DNA of 64,000 nucleotides, taken from Dechloromonas sp. (GTDB lineage: Bacteria > Pseudomonadota > Gammaproteobacteria > Burkholderiales > Rhodocyclaceae). The notes beneath the pieces are model-generated. The model saw nothing but the letters and a program-made list of their open reading frames with translations, ran no database searches and was not told the origin of the DNA. Both the position numbers and the translations under genes were made by a program. The stretch covers positions 62,001 through 126,000 of the forward strand of contig JAABQV010000002.1 of NCBI GenBank assembly GCA_011391255.1, given 5' to 3'. Shown here in pieces: positions 44,004 to 54,439 of this stretch. Numbering within the stretch: position 1 is the stretch's first letter; each line of letters begins with the position of its first letter.

Positions 44004-44875
44004 TCCGGCGTAGAGATTTTTTCGAGCAGTTTGAGCGCGGCGATTGAGTCGTCCTCACCCATGCCGCTGCCGACCATTGCATTGAACAGCTGGGCAGTCG
44101 CTGCCGATGCCGGCAACATCAAGCCGAGGCGATGCGCCTCCTCCATGACGATGCGCAAGTCCTTCTGATGCATCCAGGCTTTGAAGCCAGGCTTGAAATT
44201 GCGGTCCAGCATGCGTTGGCCGTGATTTTCAAGAATCCGCGAATAGGCAAAGCCGCCGAGCAAGGCCTCGCGCACCTTGCTGACATCAACATCATTTTTG
44301 GCGGCAAAATTGAAGGCCTCGGCGACCGCCATGACACCAACGCCGGTCAGTATCTGGTTGCAGGCCTTGGCGACTTGTCCTGCGCCGACATCGCCGATCA
44401 AAGTCACCGATTTGCCGAGTTTTTCGAACAGGGGCTTCACCTGTTCAAAAACTTCCGGTTTGCCACCGGCCATGATCGTCAAAGATGCGTTAATTGCTCC
44501 GGTTTCGCCACCGGACACCGGGGCGTCGATGAAGGCTACCCCTTTAGCCGCTAGTTCGGCGCCAATCTGGCGCGCGGCATTGGGATTGATCGTGCTCATA
44601 TCGACAACAATCAAACCCGGCCGTGCACCACTGGCCAGTCCGTCTTCGCCAAACGCCAAGGCTTCAACATCGGGCGCATCGGCAACCATGGTGAATACCA
44701 CGTCCGCATGCCTTGCCACTTCGGCTGGCGACAAATGCAGATGCGCATCAACCGCCTTGAACGGCTCCAGCGAAGCCGGGCGGCGCGCCCAAAGATGCAG
44801 GCTATGGCCGGCTTTGGCCAGATGCAGGGCCATTGGGCGACCCATCAGCCCTAATCCAATAAAACCGACATTCAT
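44000..44875 (-). CDS. glxR: Tartronate semialdehyde reductase-like dehydrogenase (copy 2)
   Basis: About 291 residues, paralogous to the neighbouring gene. VGFIGLGLMGRPMALHLAKAG, FIDAPVSGGETGA and GAGQVAKACNQILTG are the cofactor, substrate and catalytic motifs. This copy looks closer to canonical GarR/GlxR than the neighbour does (for example MHQKDLRIVMEEAH). The ATG at 44875 has AAGGAG 8 bases upstream and overlaps the dehydrogenase gene upstream by 4 bases. The expected product is glycerate for the downstream kinase. Confidence 0.9.
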   Translation of the reverse strand: MNVGFIGLGLMGRPMALHLAKAGHSLHLWARRPASLEPFKAVDAHLHLSPAEVARHADVVFTMVADAPDVEALAFGEDGLASGARPGLIVVDMSTINPNAARQIGAELAAKGVAFIDAPVSGGETGAINASLTIMAGGKPEVFEQVKPLFEKLGKSVTLIGDVGAGQVAKACNQILTGVGVMAVAEAFNFAAKNDVDVSKVREALLGGFAYSRILENHGQRMLDRNFKPGFKAWMHQKDLRIVMEEAHRLGLMLPASAATAQLFNAMVGSGMGEDDSIAALKLLEKISTPE

Positions 44876-45882
44876 GGTGCACTCTCCTTGGTGATGGATT
44901 GTCTGGCATCCCAAACCTCCGGGTTGAGCAGATTGGGCGGGCGGCGCCCGTGTAACGCGTCAATCAGGTTGTCAGCGGCCAGCATCGCCATGGCCAGTCG
45001 GGTGGCTCGCGTTGATGAGCCGATATGCGGGGTTAGCACGACGTTATCGAGCGCAAAAAAACGCGGATCAAGCACCGGTTCATTTTCGAAAACATCGAGC
45101 GCCGCACCGGCAATCTTCCGCTTTTGCAAAGCTTCAATCAGCGCATCATCGTCCACAATACCGCCGCGCGCGACATTGATCAGGCAGGCCTGCGGCTTCA
45201 TCAATGCCAGTTCGTCGCGGCCGATGCAGTGGTGGTTATCTGGCGAATAAGGCAGCAACAAGACCAGAAAATCAACTTCGCTCAGCAGGGTTTTCTTGTC
45301 GACCCAGGCAGCATTGCAGGCTTGTTCGTCGGCAACCGGCAGCGGATTGCGGTTGTGGTAAATCACTCGCATTGAAAAACCGGCCGCCCGCCGGGCGACT
45401 GCCTGACCGATGCGCCCCATGCCGAGGATGCCCAGGGTTGCGTGATGAACATCATTGCCCAACCACGGATCGTGAAACTGCCAGCCCTGCCATTGTCTGG
45501 CGCGGACCCATTTATCGGCACTGACGATGCGCCGGGCGCTGGCGAGGAGCAAGGCCCACGCCGTATCGGCCGTCGTCTCATCGAGCACACCCGGCGTATT
45601 GGTGGCAATCACGCCAGCCCGCGAGATCGCCGCCAGATCCAGGTTGTTGTAGCCAACCGCGACATTGCACAAGGCCTTCAGCTTTGTTGCGCCGGCAAGC
45701 GACTGGCTGTCGATGCGATCTGACAGCAGAGTGATTGCACCATCTTTATCTGCCAGACGCGCCGCCAGATCGGCAGGCACTAGCGGCACATCACGGTCGT
45801 GGTAGTCAATCTCGAAGTATTCTGCGAGACGCTCAATAGCCGCCGGGAACAGTGAGCGACAGACGAGTACTTTCTGTTTCAT
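44872..45882 (-). CDS. D-2-hydroxyacid dehydrogenase (glyoxylate/hydroxypyruvate reductase-like)
   Basis: About 336 residues. The NAD-binding motif is GILGMGRIGQAVARR; the catalytic Arg is in INVARGGIVDDDAL; the Glu/His pair is in FENEPVLDPRFF and LTPHIGSST. The likely reaction is reduction of glyoxylate or hydroxypyruvate. It heads the operon with two tartronate-semialdehyde-reductase paralogues and glycerate kinase. It lies 29 bases after the chpA stop on the same strand, so read-through from the chemosensory operon is possible. Confidence 0.9.
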   Translation of the reverse strand: MKQKVLVCRSLFPAAIERLAEYFEIDYHDRDVPLVPADLAARLADKDGAITLLSDRIDSQSLAGATKLKALCNVAVGYNNLDLAAISRAGVIATNTPGVLDETTADTAWALLLASARRIVSADKWVRARQWQGWQFHDPWLGNDVHHATLGILGMGRIGQAVARRAAGFSMRVIYHNRNPLPVADEQACNAAWVDKKTLLSEVDFLVLLLPYSPDNHHCIGRDELALMKPQACLINVARGGIVDDDALIEALQKRKIAGAALDVFENEPVLDPRFFALDNVVLTPHIGSSTRATRLAMAMLAADNLIDALHGRRPPNLLNPEVWDARQSITKESAP

Positions 45883-45911
45883 GCGCACAGCCCGGCGTCG
45901 CTCAAGCAACC

Positions 45912-48900
45912 CTAAACGTAGCTCTCTACCAGCCGGAGCAACTCATCTTCATCATACGGCTTGCCAAGATAATGATTGGCACCGATCTCGAATGCGTAAT
46001 TGCGATGTTTGTCGGCAGTACGCGAAGTAATCATGATTACCGGCAAATGCTTGAGCCGTTGATCGGCGCGGATGTTGCGCAACAGATCGAAGCCGTCCAT
46101 ACGCGGCATTTCGATATCAGAAAGGACAACATCGGGCATCACATCAAGCAATTGCTCAAGCGCATCGACGCCATCCTTGGCGAGTACCACCTGGTAGCCT
46201 TCGCGCGTCAGCAGGCGGCTGGTGATCTTGCGCACCGTCAGCGAGTCATCGACGACGAGCACCGTTGGCACCGCAGACATCATTGCCGGCACGGCAACCG
46301 GCGCCGCTGAATGTGCGCTTACTGCCTGCAGACGGCTGGCGAGGGCAACCGGATTGAGGATCAAGACCACTTCGCCGTCACCAAGAACGGTCGCACCGGA
46401 GATACCGACGACACGCGCCAGCTGCGGCCCGATATTTTTGACGACCACCTCGCGATTACCTTTGAGTTCGTCCACCTGAATTGCCACGCGCTGGCTACCC
46501 GAACGCAATAGCAGCACCCAGTAGCGGCGATGTGCTTCCGGCACGGCATCGGCATCACCAAGCAAATGCGGCAGATAATGAAAGGGGTAATACTGATTCA
46601 GCCACTCTGCTTCGCCCTTGGCGCGCAAATCAGCGAGCGGCTTCTCCTTGATTTCCATAACCTGCTCGATCATCGTCGAAGGAATCGCAAAGAGTTGCGC
46701 ACCGGCACGAATCAGCAAGGTCTGACTGACCGCTAGCGTCAGCGGTAGATAAAGACGGAAATTGCTGCCCCGCCCGGCTTGCGAGACGATTTCGATCCGC
46801 CCGCCAAGATCACCTACCTCGGTTTTGACAACGTCCATGCCGACACCACGGCCGGAAACCTGACTCAGTTCGGTGGCCGTCGAAAAACCCGGAGCAAAGA
46901 TGAAGTCGTAAAGCTTTGCCTCATCAATCTCGGCTGACGGCGCGAGCAGACCGCTGGACTCGGCACGGGCGCGAATCGCCTGCTGATTGAGACCACGGCC
47001 ATCGTCAGCGATAGCCAGAATAATTTCATTACCTTCCTGCGCCAGGGAAATGGTGATCTCCCCGATCTCACTCTTGCCTGCCGCCAACCGCGCCTCGCGA
47101 CTTTCAATGCCGTGCGTGACGGCATTACGCAGCATGTGCTCAATCGGCGCCAGCATTTTGTCGAGCACCGAGCGGTCAAGTTCGACCTGACCACCCTTGA
47201 TGTCCAGATTGGCGCGCTTACCGACATCTTTTGCCGTCTGCCGGACGATACGATATAGACGCTCTGTCTGGCTGGCGAACGGCAACATACGCACGCCCAT
47301 CAGCTCTTGTTGCAAGCCGCGATTGAGGCGCGCCTGGGCAATCAGCGCGGCATTGGCATCATCAAGATTTTTCAGCAGATTTTGCTGCACCGTTGCCACG
47401 TCATTGACCGACTCGGCCATAAAGCGGGTCAGTTCCTGAAAGCGCGTGAAACGGTCTAGCTCAAGCGGGTCGAACTGAGCTTCGCCTTCCGGCGTTTGGG
47501 CAACACGCGCCTGAATTTGCCCTTCAGCCTGAATTTCGATTTCACGCAACTGGCGGCGCAGACGAATGACGTTTTCGGTCAAATCCAGCAAGGATGTCTT
47601 GAGGCTGCGCATTTCGCCCTCAATACGGGCGCGCGCAATCGACAACTCACCGGCCTCATTCACCAGCCGGTCGACCAACTCGGCACGGACGCGCAGCGTT
47701 GCCTGCTGGCTGGTATCCGTGTCTCTCTCGCCGCCCATATCGACGGCAACTGCAGATTTTTTACCGGCCTCCCCGACTGGCATGTCATCTTCAGGAATTG
47801 TCGGCTCACCCGTGCGAATCCGCTCGACGCCCTGCGCCAGCAGGTCACAACCATTCTCGATTTCGTCGATGAAGGGCGGTGTTACCACACCGGCACGCAG
47901 TGCATCCTCGACGCGCGTTTCGAGCAAATGAGTCATTTCGCCGAGGTTCATCGCCCCGGCCATCCGTGCATTGCCTTTGAAAGTGTGTAGCAGACGCGCA
48001 ATCGCGCGCGGTGCACCGTCCTGTGCCAACTCTCCACGCCAGGTGCGGAGCTGGGCAGTCAACTCGCCGAGTTGCTCATCGGCTTCTTCCAGAAAAATCG
48101 GCAGCAGTTGCTCGTCAAATTCATCGTGCAACTGCGTGATCGCCTGCGGCTTGGCAACAGGCGTTTCAGCCGGCATTTCGCTCGCCGGCAGGGAAATGAT
48201 CTCGACAATCGCCGGCGCTTCGTCAGCCTCAGCCTCGACTAACTCAGGCGCCACTTCAGTGATGAATACATCTTCAAGCGCACCGATCAGTTGCGCCTGC
48301 TCCTCGGGAGCCTGTTGCTGCAAGAGACCGGCAAACATGCTTTCGAGGGTAATGATAGCCTGACGAACGGTCTCCAGGCCCTCGATACTATCCGGACGCC
48401 CGGAGCTGTCGCGCCGTAACAAGGCATGTTCGAGCGTGAGTGCCAGATGGTGGAGCGGCATCAGCCCAACGGTCGCCGCAATCCCGCCCAGCGTATGAGC
48501 CGCTCGTGTCATCTCGAAGGTGGTCGGTGCAACCGGGTTCGCCTCAAGCTCATCATAGGCGTCGAGAAGTGTGTGCAGATGCCCGCGTGCTTCTTCACAG
48601 AAAATATCGTAAAGCGTTGGGGCAGGCTTGGCGGGCGGCTCTGCAATTTCAGGAACAACTAGGACTTCTAATGACGGCAGAATTTCAATGGTTTCCGGCG
48701 TTGACCGCAGACTTTGCTCATCACCAGTCAGCAGGTCTTCAAGTGCTGCGGCGGTCGCTTCCAGATGCGCCTCTTCAGGCACCTCCGGCTCAACTTCAAG
48801 GGCGAGCGACTCAACAACCGGCACCTCAAGTAGCGGAACCTCTTCGCTGAGAGGGGCAAGATCAAATGACCAATCCAGCTCAGGCGTGACCTCCTCAACC

Positions 48901-51380
48901 GGGGGCAATTCTGTTGGCGGCAATGCCTGCACCACTTCGACCGCCGCCGGAACCGGCGGGAGGGAATCAAGTCCGCGCAAACGTTCGGCCAGGGCAATCA
49001 GCGCCGCGGGATCAGGCGCTACAGTGTGGTTTTCAAGAGCAATGACCCAGCGCGAGAACAGGGCATGGCCATCATCAATCAGACCCTGCAACTCAGGCGT
49101 TACCTCCAACTCCTGACGCAACCACATGTTGAGCGTTTGCTCCATGGCCCAGGCAACGTCGCCGAGATCGGTAAGCCCGACCATACGCCCGCTGCCCTTG
49201 AGGGTGTGGCTGGCGCGACGGATTGTAGTTAGTGCCTCGGCATTACCCGGATCAGTCACGAGCAAGCCTTGCTGTTCGGCTATGCTTGCCAGCACCTCAT
49301 GGGCTTCCTCGAGAAAGATCGAAAGCAATTCAGCGTCAATTTCTTCGCCGCTGGATTCTGCCAGCATCAGTGTTTCCGCCGATGGCTGGGGCAATTCGGA
49401 GGCTTGCGGCACGAGCGAGGAGACCGCCTCATCGACCGAGGCCTCCAGCGCCTCGCCTGATGCTAAAGCCATCAGTACGGTTTTAGCGGCCTCGCCAAGG
49501 CTGGCGTCGTCAACCAGGTCAGCCCCCTTCTGCAGGCTTTCCAGATTGTGCTTCAATTCATCACGTAAGACGCTGTCTTCCGGAGCTTCCTTGTACGCGT
49601 CAAATAGTGTCTGGGTTTCCTGTTTTTGCTGCTGCAACTCGGCTTCGAAAGATGCTGCCGGTGGCTCCTCTATCTCATCCGCGTCGACAACGGCTTCCGG
49701 CTGACCGGCCAGGCGCTGGAGGAAATCGTCGTAGCTCGTTTCACCTGTTTTCAGGGCATCGATGAAAAATCCCAGCTGCGATAACTCCTGGGCAACGGCC
49801 TCGAAATCACTACCAACTGGCTGATATCCAGACTGGGCAAACTGCTGGATTTTCGCGCCGCATGCGTTGAGGTCATTAACCGCGCCAAAATGGCCGAGCA
49901 TCGCCAAGGCTCCGGCGACTTGCTTAACCGGACCGGAGAGCCCGGAAATATCGTGCGCCTTTTCCGGATTGCGGAAAAAGGCATCGAGTGCCTGCTCGAT
50001 TTGCGCCAGATTGTTCTGTATCTCGCGTCCAACCTGTCCGATCAGTAAGCGCTCCTGAGCCCGCCGACTCATTTCATCAAGCAATGGCAAGCCGTCATCG
50101 ACGGCGACCGGACGCCCGGCAATGCAAGCGTAGAGGCGAGCCACCATGAGATCAACCTGCTGCGCGAAATCGCCCCCGAGGCGCCGGAAGTTTTCCTGGG
50201 CGTTTTGCAGAAGGAGAATTGCCGTCGCCACTTCCATGGCAACGTTATCGCTGTAGCGGGAAGCGTCTTCAGACAACCAGTTGGCGATCGCGCCAAAGCC
50301 CTGGCCGAGTCGCTTCAAATCGGTGTGGCCGATTTCTTCAGTCAATTGCGCACTACTACGTGCCTGCAGGGCAAAGCCTGATAGTGCGGCCGCATTGCCC
50401 AAACACACCTTGGCCCAAAATTCTTCCGCTGAGGCGAGTGACTCACGCAGCCGGCGCAAAGCAGCATCCTGAGCCGGGCTGGTCGTCTTATCTTCAGCCG
50501 AGACCGGAATCAGGCCCTGAAGCCGGAAAACATCCTGCACACCATCAATCAGGGCGCTGGCACCAGCCGGGGCCAAGGCAACTCCATAAAGCGCATCGCG
50601 CATCAAACGCTCAGCGACTGTCCGCGACCCTTGCTGCAAATGACGAATCTGCAGGTCGATACGGGCAAAGACCTCGCACAGCAACGCCTTGTCACCATAA
50701 TTGATAGACGGCAAGGACTCCAAAAAAGCCTGGGTAACCCACCAGAAGGAACGCGCCGCCGAACCCTCCTGACTCGCCTCGATACGGGAAATTGCCTGGC
50801 GCATGGGCGCCAAACCCGTGTCAATATTTTCCGGCGTTTTCAGCCAGCCAAGAAGTCCTTTCTGGAAGCGCGCGCGCTCACTTTTCAGGAGCGACTTCAT
50901 GGCATCACTTGCTAGCGGAACAATCGGTGTTTCGCGCTTTGGTGGGCGCAGAGAGCAATCGGGGAAAAACAGTTCTCCCGCGCGCGGCACCGGCAAGCTA
51001 CGCGCTTGCGCAAGCGCAGCGAGCACTGGCAACAGGCGCAAGGGCTGATTCGGTTCACCGGCAATCAAATCACCGAGATAGGCGCGAATGGCTACCAGTG
51101 CGAGCTCGGGCACCTGGCCGGACTGATCAACTGCACGCCCCTCCTCGATAGCCTGAAGGAGCGCCTCAAGCGACTCGGTGACCTGCGTTAAGCCATCAAG
51201 ACCGACTATCGACAGCGCACCATAAACCTGGTGCACATGCGTGCGACAGAATTTGAGGCGGGTGGCGTCACCGTTCGCGCGATACTCACCCAACGCCAAT
51301 TCTGCACGCCCGAGCGCAAGGTCGATTTCCGCCTTGACCCAGGTCAGCGGACCGAGGTCGAATTCAGTTGCCGCATTCAT
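45912..51380 (-). CDS. chpA: ChpA/PilL-type chemotaxis kinase of the twitching system
   Basis: 1822 residues. A degenerate Hpt-like N-terminal region (THVHQVYGALSIVG) is followed by three clear Hpt domains with phosphorylatable His in ASHTLKGSGRM (about residue 723), AAHTLGGIAATVG (about 960) and LLHTFKGNARMAG (about 1132). A CheA-like core follows: dimerisation region with LVNEAGELSIARARIEGEM, HATPase with HMLRNAVTHGIESR and GRGVGMDVV, and a CheW-like domain. A C-terminal receiver has DVVLSDIEMPRMDGFDLLR. Pseudomonas ChpA is longer, with more phosphotransfer domains. It phosphorylates PilG and PilH to set pilus extension and retraction. It is 18 bases downstream of pilJ. Acidic linkers rich in Glu/Pro separate the Hpt domains. 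Confidence 0.94.
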   Translation of the reverse strand: MNAATEFDLGPLTWVKAEIDLALGRAELALGEYRANGDATRLKFCRTHVHQVYGALSIVGLDGLTQVTESLEALLQAIEEGRAVDQSGQVPELALVAIRAYLGDLIAGEPNQPLRLLPVLAALAQARSLPVPRAGELFFPDCSLRPPKRETPIVPLASDAMKSLLKSERARFQKGLLGWLKTPENIDTGLAPMRQAISRIEASQEGSAARSFWWVTQAFLESLPSINYGDKALLCEVFARIDLQIRHLQQGSRTVAERLMRDALYGVALAPAGASALIDGVQDVFRLQGLIPVSAEDKTTSPAQDAALRRLRESLASAEEFWAKVCLGNAAALSGFALQARSSAQLTEEIGHTDLKRLGQGFGAIANWLSEDASRYSDNVAMEVATAILLLQNAQENFRRLGGDFAQQVDLMVARLYACIAGRPVAVDDGLPLLDEMSRRAQERLLIGQVGREIQNNLAQIEQALDAFFRNPEKAHDISGLSGPVKQVAGALAMLGHFGAVNDLNACGAKIQQFAQSGYQPVGSDFEAVAQELSQLGFFIDALKTGETSYDDFLQRLAGQPEAVVDADEIEEPPAASFEAELQQQKQETQTLFDAYKEAPEDSVLRDELKHNLESLQKGADLVDDASLGEAAKTVLMALASGEALEASVDEAVSSLVPQASELPQPSAETLMLAESSGEEIDAELLSIFLEEAHEVLASIAEQQGLLVTDPGNAEALTTIRRASHTLKGSGRMVGLTDLGDVAWAMEQTLNMWLRQELEVTPELQGLIDDGHALFSRWVIALENHTVAPDPAALIALAERLRGLDSLPPVPAAVEVVQALPPTELPPVEEVTPELDWSFDLAPLSEEVPLLEVPVVESLALEVEPEVPEEAHLEATAAALEDLLTGDEQSLRSTPETIEILPSLEVLVVPEIAEPPAKPAPTLYDIFCEEARGHLHTLLDAYDELEANPVAPTTFEMTRAAHTLGGIAATVGLMPLHHLALTLEHALLRRDSSGRPDSIEGLETVRQAIITLESMFAGLLQQQAPEEQAQLIGALEDVFITEVAPELVEAEADEAPAIVEIISLPASEMPAETPVAKPQAITQLHDEFDEQLLPIFLEEADEQLGELTAQLRTWRGELAQDGAPRAIARLLHTFKGNARMAGAMNLGEMTHLLETRVEDALRAGVVTPPFIDEIENGCDLLAQGVERIRTGEPTIPEDDMPVGEAGKKSAVAVDMGGERDTDTSQQATLRVRAELVDRLVNEAGELSIARARIEGEMRSLKTSLLDLTENVIRLRRQLREIEIQAEGQIQARVAQTPEGEAQFDPLELDRFTRFQELTRFMAESVNDVATVQQNLLKNLDDANAALIAQARLNRGLQQELMGVRMLPFASQTERLYRIVRQTAKDVGKRANLDIKGGQVELDRSVLDKMLAPIEHMLRNAVTHGIESREARLAAGKSEIGEITISLAQEGNEIILAIADDGRGLNQQAIRARAESSGLLAPSAEIDEAKLYDFIFAPGFSTATELSQVSGRGVGMDVVKTEVGDLGGRIEIVSQAGRGSNFRLYLPLTLAVSQTLLIRAGAQLFAIPSTMIEQVMEIKEKPLADLRAKGEAEWLNQYYPFHYLPHLLGDADAVPEAHRRYWVLLLRSGSQRVAIQVDELKGNREVVVKNIGPQLARVVGISGATVLGDGEVVLILNPVALASRLQAVSAHSAAPVAVPAMMSAVPTVLVVDDSLTVRKITSRLLTREGYQVVLAKDGVDALEQLLDVMPDVVLSDIEMPRMDGFDLLRNIRADQRLKHLPVIMITSRTADKHRNYAFEIGANHYLGKPYDEDELLRLVESYV

Positions 51381-51398
51381 CTTTTATCGAAACCCTTC

Positions 51399-53513
51399 TC
51401 AAGCCACCCTGAAGCCGGCAACCGAACCCTTCAACTCGGACGCCAGTGCGGTCAATTCATCTACCGCTTCGGCGGTGCGCTGCGTGCCAATTGTCGTCTG
51501 TTCGTTGACGCGCAAAATATCCTGCATCAAGCGGGCCACTTTTGTTGCCGAATTTGCCTGGCCTTGCGTTGAGACTGAAATGTTTTCAATCAGATCAGAC
51601 AGATTACGCGACACATCGCCAATTTCTGCCAGTGCCTGACCGGCGGCGTCAGAGAGTTTGGCTCCATCGACCACGCCCCGGGTTGATTCTTCCATCGCCG
51701 AAACGGCGTCCTGAGTATCTGTTTGGATTGTCTTCACAATTGCCGAAATTTGCTTGGTTGCCTCAGCAGAGCGTTCGGCCAGACGCTGCACTTCTTCCGC
51801 AACCACCGTAAAGCCGCGCCCCGCGTCACCAGCCGAGGCCGCCTGAATGGCAGCATTCAACGCCAACACATTGGTCTGTTCGGTAATGTCAGAAATCAAT
51901 TCGACGATTTCGCCAATTTCCTGCGAGCTTTCGCCAAGCCGCTTGATCCGCTTCGAGGTTTCCTGAATCTGGTTACGGATTTCGTTCATACCCTTGATTG
52001 AGTCCTGCACAGCTGCCGTGCCCTTGACTGCAGCTGCCAGTGACTGCCGTGCCACTTGCGCAGATTCGGTCGCGTTTCCGGAAACCTCATTCATTGAGCG
52101 CGCCATATCCAGCGCTGACTGACCAACTTCCTGAATTTCGCTGGATTGACGCTCGGCCGCACCAATCAGTTCCGACGAGTTCTGGCGGGCGATTTCTGTA
52201 GCCTGCGTTACGCGATCCGCCGCGTCATTGATTCGGCCGACAAGAACGCGCAGTTCTTCAATTGTGTAATTAATCGAGTCAGCAATCGCCCCGGTCACGT
52301 TCTCGCTCACCGTCGCTGTTACGGTCAAATCACCGTCTGCAAGGTCGCCAAGTTCGTTCATCAGACGCAAGATGGCGTCCTGATTTTCCCGATTCACCGT
52401 CTCGGTGGCGCGACGCTCCTTGTCCATCGCCTCAGTACGATGCCCGGCATCGACCAGATAAGTCTTAGCCATCAAGGCCAGAACGCCAATCGCCATCAAG
52501 GCCAGAACAACCATCAGAACCAGATAAATCGCACGATCTGACAGCTCGTTCTGATAAGCAACCGCAAGATCATCGGCCGCCTTCAGCAAATCATCACTCT
52601 CACGGAAAATACGCGTCGCTGCCTGTTTGGATAACACCAGAGGCTGCATCACGCTCAGAATATTGCTTGTCGCATCCTCGTACTCCTTAAACGCGACATC
52701 CAGCGCCTTGAGCTTCTCACGGGTTTCCGGATCACCGCCGGCTTTGATCACCTCCTGCAACTGCTCGCGGAACAGGTTGGTGTCTTTGCTCATCGTGAAG
52801 GCAATTTCAGGATTAATCTCGTCACCCACTAGAAGCGCAGCGGCATTTTTACCAATGCGTTGCGTCAGCATGGTCAAGCGATTCGCCGTTACCATGTCGC
52901 GCGCGCTGCTACCGGCCTGTAATTTGAACGCGACAACCTGTTCCGTCAAATTCAGTAAAACCTCGTTTTTGCTCTCAATAATTTCAACGTTTTTGCCCAA
53001 CTCGACAAGATTTTTTTCCTGGACAATGACGACCTCGGCATCTTTTTCAGTAACCGCCCAGCGCTCACTCAAAGCGTCAATTTGGGGTCGCACGCCTTCA
53101 GGGGAGGGCGGCACGCTAACCGCGCCTATCGTTCCGCCCGACTTTAGCTGATCAAACAGTCGTGCAAAGGCGTCGCGCGATTCTTTGAGCTGCGCGAAAG
53201 CGGCCGTTTTGCCCTGCAGCGCCAACGACGACGCCTTGGCGATACGCTGCGACAACATGCGCATCTCGCCGGAAGCTGACACATAGGCGGTACCGTGCAG
53301 CGATTCCCGGTTGTCGTGAAAAACCAGGGCGCCAATTAGCAATAGCAACACCAAGAAAATTCCGCCCAGCGTTTTCATGGCCTGGGTGGCCGACTGCTTG
53401 GCAAGAAAATCCGGCAATTTGAACTTTTCGCCAGCCGGTCTTTCTCCCGACACAGGCTTGCTGCTTTCTTTTTTGGCCGACCCCAAGGTCGGCAGTTTTA
53501 AACCAAAAGCCAT
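51399..53513 (-). CDS. pilJ: Pilus chemoreceptor PilJ
   Basis: 704 residues. A cytoplasmic N-terminal stretch of about 45 residues precedes the first membrane helix ([19 protein letters not shown]). The periplasmic part holds two PilJ-type helical modules with [16 protein letters not shown] and [17 protein letters not shown] second helix ([21 protein letters not shown]), HAMP and the conserved signalling tip ([21 protein letters not shown], first 20 residues diagnostic) follow. PilJ senses surface contact or pilus-related signals and controls the ChpA kinase. GGAG precedes the ATG. Confidence 0.94.
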   Translation of the reverse strand: MAFGLKLPTLGSAKKESSKPVSGERPAGEKFKLPDFLAKQSATQAMKTLGGIFLVLLLLIGALVFHDNRESLHGTAYVSASGEMRMLSQRIAKASSLALQGKTAAFAQLKESRDAFARLFDQLKSGGTIGAVSVPPSPEGVRPQIDALSERWAVTEKDAEVVIVQEKNLVELGKNVEIIESKNEVLLNLTEQVVAFKLQAGSSARDMVTANRLTMLTQRIGKNAAALLVGDEINPEIAFTMSKDTNLFREQLQEVIKAGGDPETREKLKALDVAFKEYEDATSNILSVMQPLVLSKQAATRIFRESDDLLKAADDLAVAYQNELSDRAIYLVLMVVLALMAIGVLALMAKTYLVDAGHRTEAMDKERRATETVNRENQDAILRLMNELGDLADGDLTVTATVSENVTGAIADSINYTIEELRVLVGRINDAADRVTQATEIARQNSSELIGAAERQSSEIQEVGQSALDMARSMNEVSGNATESAQVARQSLAAAVKGTAAVQDSIKGMNEIRNQIQETSKRIKRLGESSQEIGEIVELISDITEQTNVLALNAAIQAASAGDAGRGFTVVAEEVQRLAERSAEATKQISAIVKTIQTDTQDAVSAMEESTRGVVDGAKLSDAAGQALAEIGDVSRNLSDLIENISVSTQGQANSATKVARLMQDILRVNEQTTIGTQRTAEAVDELTALASELKGSVAGFRVA

Positions 53514-53540
53514 TTTTGTCTCCGCTCAAGGGGCTATGGA

Positions 53541-54053
53541 TCAAACCCCGATAGTCATGAATTCATTGTCATCGAGCAGCGCCCGAATAGAGAGCTTGCG
53601 CCAGATATTCCCTTGCCGGTCCGAGAAGCGTGCCGCTTCCCAGGGAACCGCCGCCGGATCAGTCGCTTCCTGCGTAAAATCTTCGGGGTTTTTCAAGCCC
53701 AACATCCTCGACACCAGCAAAGATGCATTGCTGCCATAGCGCGTTCCAACGAGCAACAAACGCGCATTGTTATTGCGCGCGGTTGGTGTTCCGTGGCAGA
53801 ACATCGAGAAATCGGCCACCGCATGTAAGTTGCCACGAATATTGGCGATCCCGGCAAACCACGGATGCGTCATGGGAACCTGCGTCAGCCGGGGTGCTTG
53901 AATGATTTCACCAGTATCGGTCAGATCAATCAACCAATGGACATCTCCAGCCTGCAGACCAAGCCAGGAAGACGTACCTTGCCCTTGCGCTGCGCTGGTT
54001 AAACGCCCGGCAAGGTAAGTCTGAAAATCTCTAAGACTGGTTTTTTTAGCCAT
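53541..54053 (-). CDS. pilI: CheW-like adaptor PilI
   Basis: 170 residues with a CheW domain: WLGLQAGDVHWLIDLTDTGEI, PWFAGIANIRGNLHAVADF and LLLVGTRYGSNASLLVSRMLGL. It couples the receptor PilJ to the kinase ChpA. It begins three bases after pilH and ends 27 bases before pilJ. Confidence 0.92.
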   Translation of the reverse strand: MAKKTSLRDFQTYLAGRLTSAAQGQGTSSWLGLQAGDVHWLIDLTDTGEIIQAPRLTQVPMTHPWFAGIANIRGNLHAVADFSMFCHGTPTARNNNARLLLVGTRYGSNASLLVSRMLGLKNPEDFTQEATDPAAVPWEAARFSDRQGNIWRKLSIRALLDDNEFMTIGV

Positions 54054-54056
54054 TAA

Positions 54057-54422
54057 TCACGGAAGCGCGGCCACTTTCTGCAACAACTCATCCGCGTTGA
54101 GCGGCTTGACGAGATAATCAATCGCGCCCTGACGCAAACCCCAAATTTTGTCTGTCTCCTGCCCCTTGGAAGTGCAGACGATCACTGGAATTCCCTTGGT
54201 TTCCTCGGCACGGCTCAATGTCCGTGTGGCCTGATAACCATTTAGACCGGGCATCACTACATCCATCAGAATCAAATCAGGCTTGGTCGCTTTGGCTTTC
54301 GCGATGCCATCTTCTCCGTTCTCAGCCGTAGTAACCTGATATCCGGCCTTGGTCAGAAGATCGACCGTGAAAAACCGTTCAGTAGGCGAGTCATCGACAA
54401 CGAGAATATTCTTGATCGGCAT
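54057..54422 (-). CDS. pilH: CheY-like response regulator PilH
   Basis: About 121 residues, a stand-alone receiver with NILVVDDSPTERFF, the phospho-acceptor in LILMDVVMPGLNGYQATR, Thr/Ser in VIVCTSKGQETDK and Lys in DYLVKPLNADEL. PilH is thought to favour pilus retraction or act as a phosphate sink opposite PilG. The ATG at 54422 has GGAG 7 bases upstream. Confidence 0.94.
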   Translation of the reverse strand: MPIKNILVVDDSPTERFFTVDLLTKAGYQVTTAENGEDGIAKAKATKPDLILMDVVMPGLNGYQATRTLSRAEETKGIPVIVCTSKGQETDKIWGLRQGAIDYLVKPLNADELLQKVAALP

Positions 54423-54439
54423 TATTACTCCGGTAAATG

